Assembly: GCA_949291545.1 (NCBI GenBank)
Contig: CASEWB010000008.1
Location: forward strand, 1 to 64,000
From: an uncultured bacterium
GTDB taxonomy: Bacteria > Elusimicrobiota > Elusimicrobia > Elusimicrobiales > Elusimicrobiaceae
Length of the DNA stretch: 64,000 bases
Direction of reading: 5' to 3'
The notes below the pieces were generated by a model. It was not told the origin of the DNA, did no database searches, and saw only the letters and a list, made by a program, of their open reading frames with translations. Of the stretch, positions 60,252-64,000 are shown in pieces (positions within the stretch are counted from its first letter, which is position 1; each line of letters opens with the position of its first letter). A program made the position numbers and the translations under genes.

Positions 60252-61405
60252 ATTTTTCGTGGCGGCGCGCCCGCAGCGTGGCCTATAAAGAATACAAACA
60301 TATCCTGCGCGACCCGTTTACGCTGGCCGTAACGCTTATTTTGCCGTTGGTGTTTGTGGGAATGTTTGGGTTTGTGATTGATTTGGACTATAAACATATG
60401 CGCGTATATGTGCGGGATAACGACCAAACCAGCGTGTCGCGCCGGTTCTTGCAGGAAATGAGCTCTTCCGGCTATTTTGATTTAAAGCCCGTCCACTCCC
60501 CGTCCGAGGCGGACCAAGCCCTGGACAAAAACAACAGTCCGGCACTGCTGATTATCAAACGCGGCTTTGGGCGCAATATCCGCGCCGGAAACCCGGAAAA
60601 TCCAGGCCAAATCCAGCTGCTGGCGGACGGAACCGATAATGTACAGGCCAGCATTATGGGCACCTATTTGCAGGGAGTGGTGCAAAAAGCCAATGCGGTT
60701 TTTGCTAAAGACAACCCAGAATTATCCGGCGGGGCGGAGGAAGCCGCCCTTTCGGCGGGCGGACAAATCCGCAGCCGGTTTTTGTTTAACCCCGAACTGA
60801 ACAGCCGGTGGTTTATTGTGCCGGCGCTCAGCACGATTATTATCGGATTTTTGGCTATTGTCCTGACGGCGCTTACGGTAGCCAAAGAGTGGGAAAACGG
60901 TTCTATGGAACTGCTTTTGTCCACTCCGGTTCGCCCGGCGGAAATTGTGTTGGGCAAGCTGGTGCCGTATTTTTTGCTGACCTTTTTTGACGTACTGGTG
61001 GTATTTGTACTGGCGTTGTATGTGTTTCGCATTCCGTTTTTGGGGAGTTTTTTGTTCTATATGGCGGCGTGTTGGGTGTACATCACGGGCGCGCTGGCGC
61101 TGGGGTTGGTGATTTCCGTCGTCACCCGGCAGCAGCAGGCCGCCATTCAGTTTGCGTTTGCGGTGGGGTTGCTGCCGTCGTTTATTTTTTCCGGGTTTAT
61201 TTTCCCTATTGAAAATATGCCCGCCTTTTTCCAGTATTTTACGGCGCTGTTTCCGCAGCGGTGGTTTTTACACATCAGCCGGACGGTGTTTTTAAGCGAT
61301 GCCGCCCCTTTGACATTGGCCACAGCCTTTGGCGCTATTTTATTGTTTGCAACCGCTATGATTTTGCTTGCCGTACATAAATTTAAAACGGATGTGGAGC
61401 CATGA
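60248..61405 (+). CDS. ABC-2 type permease 1 (YbhS-like)
   Basis: The 385-residue protein has one N-terminal membrane segment, a large outside loop (about 45-180) and five C-terminal segments, the ABC2_membrane_3 layout. Motifs include YKEYKHILRDPFTLAVTLIL near the start and AKEWENGSMELLLSTPVRPAEIVLGKL near residue 220. It overlaps both neighbours by four bases and pairs with permease 2. Confidence 0.92.
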   Translation: MNFSWRRARSVAYKEYKHILRDPFTLAVTLILPLVFVGMFGFVIDLDYKHMRVYVRDNDQTSVSRRFLQEMSSSGYFDLKPVHSPSEADQALDKNNSPALLIIKRGFGRNIRAGNPENPGQIQLLADGTDNVQASIMGTYLQGVVQKANAVFAKDNPELSGGAEEAALSAGGQIRSRFLFNPELNSRWFIVPALSTIIIGFLAIVLTALTVAKEWENGSMELLLSTPVRPAEIVLGKLVPYFLLTFFDVLVVFVLALYVFRIPFLGSFLFYMAACWVYITGALALGLVISVVTRQQQAAIQFAFAVGLLPSFIFSGFIFPIENMPAFFQYFTALFPQRWFLHISRTVFLSDAAPLTLATAFGAILLFATAMILLAVHKFKTDVEP

Positions 61406-62517
61406 AGTTACGCATGCGAACCTTAAAAGGGTTTTTTGTAAAAGAAATTATTCAGATCCTGCGGGACCCGAAAATGATTTTTGCCATTTTCTTTATCCCC
61501 GTGATGCAGACCATTATGTTTGGCCTGGCGCTGACCAGCGAAGTGAAAAATATTAAATTTGTAGTAGCTGCCAAGCCCGGCAAACTGGTGCAGGAAATTG
61601 AAAGCCGTGCGCTGGCTTCGGGCTGGTTTACAAAAGTGCCGGGCATAAACGGCGCGCAAGTGGCGGACCCGGAAGCCTTAATCGCTTCCCACCAAGCCGA
61701 AGCCGTGCTGGTGGCTCCGCCCGAAGGGCTTGAAAAAGCTTTGGAACGCGGTTCTAATTCTGTTCAGCTGCTTTTAAACGCTACCAACGCGCAGCGCGCC
61801 CAACAGGTAAACGGGTACGTTCAGCAAATCGTAGCCGAAGTGGCCCGCTCCAATGGCTATAATGTAGGCGGCGGGCTGATTGATTTGGATATGCGCGTGC
61901 TGTTTAACCACTATATGGACACCACCTCGTATATGGTGCCGGCACTGTTGGTGATGGCCACGTTTATTGTGCTTTTGGTGGTGGGGGGAATGGCGCTGGC
62001 TAAAGAAAAAGAAACCGGTACGATGGAAAAATTAATTGTTTCCCCGTGCAGTGTGGAAGAAATTATGGTCGGCAAAACCTTGCCCTATTTTGTAATTGGG
62101 CTGTGTATTGTGGCCTTGATTTTATTTATTGGGGTGGCGGGTTTTGGAATCCCATTTCGAGGAAATTTGTGGCAAATTGCCGTAAATGCGGTTTTGTTTG
62201 CCCTGTCCGCCATTGCGTGTGCCTTGTTGATTAGTACGGTGGTGCGTACCCAACAGCAGGCTATGATGGCCAGTGTGCTGTATTTAATGCCGGCTATATT
62301 GCTTTCGGGGGTATTCTTTCCGGTGGCCAATATTCCTTCCGCTTTCCGCTGGCTGTGCTATTTGAACCCTATGATGTACTCGGTCGTTAACTTCCGCTCC
62401 ATCATTCTAAAAGGGGGCGATGCTCCCTTCTTTTGGCAAAATTGCCTGTGTTTGGCGGTTATTTCCGTGGGGCTGTGTGCGGCGGCGTACAAGAACTTCA
62501 AATCCAAACTGAATTAA
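61402..62517 (+). CDS. ABC-2 type permease 2 (YbhR-like)
   Basis: The 371-residue protein has the same layout as permease 1: KEIIQILRDPKMIFAIFFIP near residue 12, an outside loop to about 170, then ALAKEKETGTMEKLIVSP and further membrane segments. It is the last gene of the tetR-tolC-MFP-ABC operon and completes a YbhFSR-type exporter. Confidence 0.92.
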   Translation: MKLRMRTLKGFFVKEIIQILRDPKMIFAIFFIPVMQTIMFGLALTSEVKNIKFVVAAKPGKLVQEIESRALASGWFTKVPGINGAQVADPEALIASHQAEAVLVAPPEGLEKALERGSNSVQLLLNATNAQRAQQVNGYVQQIVAEVARSNGYNVGGGLIDLDMRVLFNHYMDTTSYMVPALLVMATFIVLLVVGGMALAKEKETGTMEKLIVSPCSVEEIMVGKTLPYFVIGLCIVALILFIGVAGFGIPFRGNLWQIAVNAVLFALSAIACALLISTVVRTQQQAMMASVLYLMPAILLSGVFFPVANIPSAFRWLCYLNPMMYSVVNFRSIILKGGDAPFFWQNCLCLAVISVGLCAAAYKNFKSKLN

Positions 62518-62571
62518 ATACCCCTTGCGCGCGTGTGCAGGAACGGGGATAAATTAGTAAAATGAAAGGGT

Positions 62572-63207
62572 ATGGAAGTAATTGTACTGATACCCATTTT
62601 ATTTTTCTCTATTGTGCTGCACGAATTTGCACACGGCTTGGCCGCGTACCGCTTGGGCGACGATACCGCTTACCTAAGCGGGCGGCTGACGTTAAACCCG
62701 CTGCATCATGTGGACCCTATCGGCACGCTGGCGGTGCCGGCGTTCTGCTGGCTGGTGGGGTTCCCCCTGTTCGGATGGGCCAAACCCGTGCCGATTAACC
62801 CCCTGCGTATGCCTTCCCCCCGCAAAGATATGGGCAAAGTGGCTTTTGCCGGCCCAGCCGCCAATTTAATTTTGGCGGTGGTCTGCGTGCTGATTATGAA
62901 AATTCTCCTCATTCTTCGGGCGTCTTTTTCCGTGCAGACGCTGGAGCAACTGTTTGGATTTTTGCAGTATGCCATGTTTATCAACATCTTTTTGGCGATT
63001 TTTAACTTGATTCCCATTCCGCCGCTGGACGGCGGGCGCATTGTAACGGCCCTGTTGCCGGTGCGCGCGGCGTTTAAGTACGAAAGTTTTTTTGGCCGGT
63101 ACGGAATGTATGTGGTGCTGGTATTGATTTTAACCGGCGGAGTGAAATATATTCTGCTGCCTCCCACGATGCTGTTGGTGGGGGCTTTTTCCAAATTTTT
63201 AATGTAA
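62572..63207 (+). CDS. M50-family site-2-type metalloprotease
   Basis: The 211-residue membrane protein has the zinc motif HEFAH (residues 17-21) in the first segment and NLIPIPPLDGGRI near residue 140, where the Asp completes the site. Short family members of this type lack a PDZ domain, and their substrates are usually unknown. Proteolysis inside the membrane can release regulators. AAAGGG lies before the ATG. trpS starts 13 bases after the stop, so the two may be co-transcribed. Confidence 0.92.
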   Translation: MEVIVLIPILFFSIVLHEFAHGLAAYRLGDDTAYLSGRLTLNPLHHVDPIGTLAVPAFCWLVGFPLFGWAKPVPINPLRMPSPRKDMGKVAFAGPAANLILAVVCVLIMKILLILRASFSVQTLEQLFGFLQYAMFINIFLAIFNLIPIPPLDGGRIVTALLPVRAAFKYESFFGRYGMYVVLVLILTGGVKYILLPPTMLLVGAFSKFLM

Positions 63208-63220
63208 TAACGAGGTATCT

Positions 63221-64000
63221 ATGCAAACTGATAAAATTGTACTTTCCGGTATGCGCCCGACGGGCAAACTGCATTTGGGCAACTTTCACGGAGCCCTTAA
63301 AAATTGGGTGGCGCTGCAAGATAAGTACAACTGCTATTTCTTTGTAGCGGATTTGCATTCTTTAACCACCGCCTACGAACATACCGAAAACCTGGCCGAA
63401 AACAGCCAGCAAATGCTGGTGGATTGGCTGACCGCCGGGCTGGACCCGCAAAAATGCACCATTTTTATTCAGTCCGATGTGCCGCAGGTAAGCGAATTAA
63501 ATACGCTGATGGGCATGATTACTCCGTTGGGCTGGCTGCTTAGAAACCCAACGTACAAAGAACAAATCCAGGAACTTTTAAAGCAAAAATACGCCGGCCA
63601 ATTGGACGAAAAATCCTTGGCGGAAAAAGTGAACTCCATCGCCGGGGACGAAGAAATTTCTTCTTTCGGGTTTTTAGGTTACCCGGTGCTGATGGCCACC
63701 GATATTTTAATCCAGCAAGCTTCCTATGTGCCCGTAGGCAAAGACCAGACGGCACACTTGGAAATCGCGCGTGACTTGGCCCGCCGCTTTGCCGAAATTT
63801 ACGGCGTGCAAGTATTCACCGAGCCGGCTCCTTTGTACACCAACATAGCCCGCGTGCCGGGTATTGACGGGCGGAAAATGTCCAAGTCCTACAACAATGC
63901 CATTAGTTTGGGCGAAGATTTGGACTCCGTGCGCAAAAAAGTGATGACAATGTTCACCGACCCGAATAAGAAAAAAGCCACCGACCCCGCCAACCCCGAA
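63221..64000 (+). CDS. trpS: Tryptophanyl-tRNA synthetase, N-terminal part (runs past window end)
   Basis: The open frame starts at 63221 after CGAGG and continues through base 64000, 260 codons seen. Class I signatures are SGMRPTGKLHLGNFHGAL (HIGH-type HLGN) and DGRKMSKSYNNAI (KMSKS). The tryptophan-binding region includes VGKDQTAHLEIARDLA. The remaining residues lie outside the window. It follows the M50 protease gene with 13 bases between them. Confidence 0.95.
   Translation, partial: MQTDKIVLSGMRPTGKLHLGNFHGALKNWVALQDKYNCYFFVADLHSLTTAYEHTENLAENSQQMLVDWLTAGLDPQKCTIFIQSDVPQVSELNTLMGMITPLGWLLRNPTYKEQIQELLKQKYAGQLDEKSLAEKVNSIAGDEEISSFGFLGYPVLMATDILIQQASYVPVGKDQTAHLEIARDLARRFAEIYGVQVFTEPAPLYTNIARVPGIDGRKMSKSYNNAISLGEDLDSVRKKVMTMFTDPNKKKATDPANPE

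Overview
The window reads as chromosomal DNA of an anaerobic, fermenting, Gram-negative-type bacterium. An outer membrane is implied by a TolC-like channel, a predicted outer-membrane barrel and a lipoprotein. Fermentative life is implied by AdhE with Rex, ATP-type PEP carboxykinase, a second iron-dependent alcohol dehydrogenase and a sugar PTS, and no respiratory genes are present. The gene mix and exported families without recognisable relatives would fit a gut Elusimicrobiota-like lineage, but that is an inference without marker-gene comparison. GC content looks near 50% by eye (not computed).

Layout. 1-1007: the tail of a large serine recombinase and two tRNA-Pro genes, probably the edge of an integrated element. 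1045-9921: a MerR regulator, divergent adhE/rex with a matched pair of candidate Rex operators, and a ptsEIIA-HPr-EI/nagB/nagA operon. 10045-22581: a giant alpha-2-macroglobulin without its thioester motif, argS, rsfS with a histone-H1-like tail, a LytR_C protein, a NadD-YqeK fusion, and two envelope-sugar genes. 22615-33835: a lipoprotein, a flippase, PNP, YraN, RNase HII, a tandem pair of unknown exported paralogues, rpsP-khpA-trmD-rplS (no rimM), and rpe/PASTA/fmt. 33878-36369: DUF4491, a duplicated tRNA-Ser end, and two alpha/beta hydrolases, one lacking its nucleophile. 36422-48014 (plus strand): the DUF2157/DUF4401/GDYXXLXY trio, Mrp, a 989-residue exported unknown, aspartate aminotransferase with PckA, SWIB, and carbonic anhydrase with a PTS EIIBC. 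48066-55776: radical SAM, Sel1, pirin-like and barrel genes, NhaC, an alcohol dehydrogenase, CinA and a thioredoxin. 55911-62517: a self-regulated TetR/TolC/MFP/ABC export operon. 62572-64000: an M50 protease and the start of trpS.

How it works together. The fused EIIA-HPr-EI carries the EIIA domain that the distant EIIBC lacks, so the two loci probably form one PTS feeding NagA/NagB, for GlcNAc- or MurNAc-type sugars. Rex would set adhE and its own level by NADH/NAD. PckA, aspartate aminotransferase and a carbonic anhydrase could link CO2 fixation to oxaloacetate and aspartate.

A recurring feature is a group of genes whose -10 box lies exactly six or seven bases before the start codon with no ribosome-binding site. 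This predicts leaderless mRNAs. It is the most general unusual signal in the window, alongside the adhE/rex operators, the tRNA-Ser duplication and the unknown exported families.
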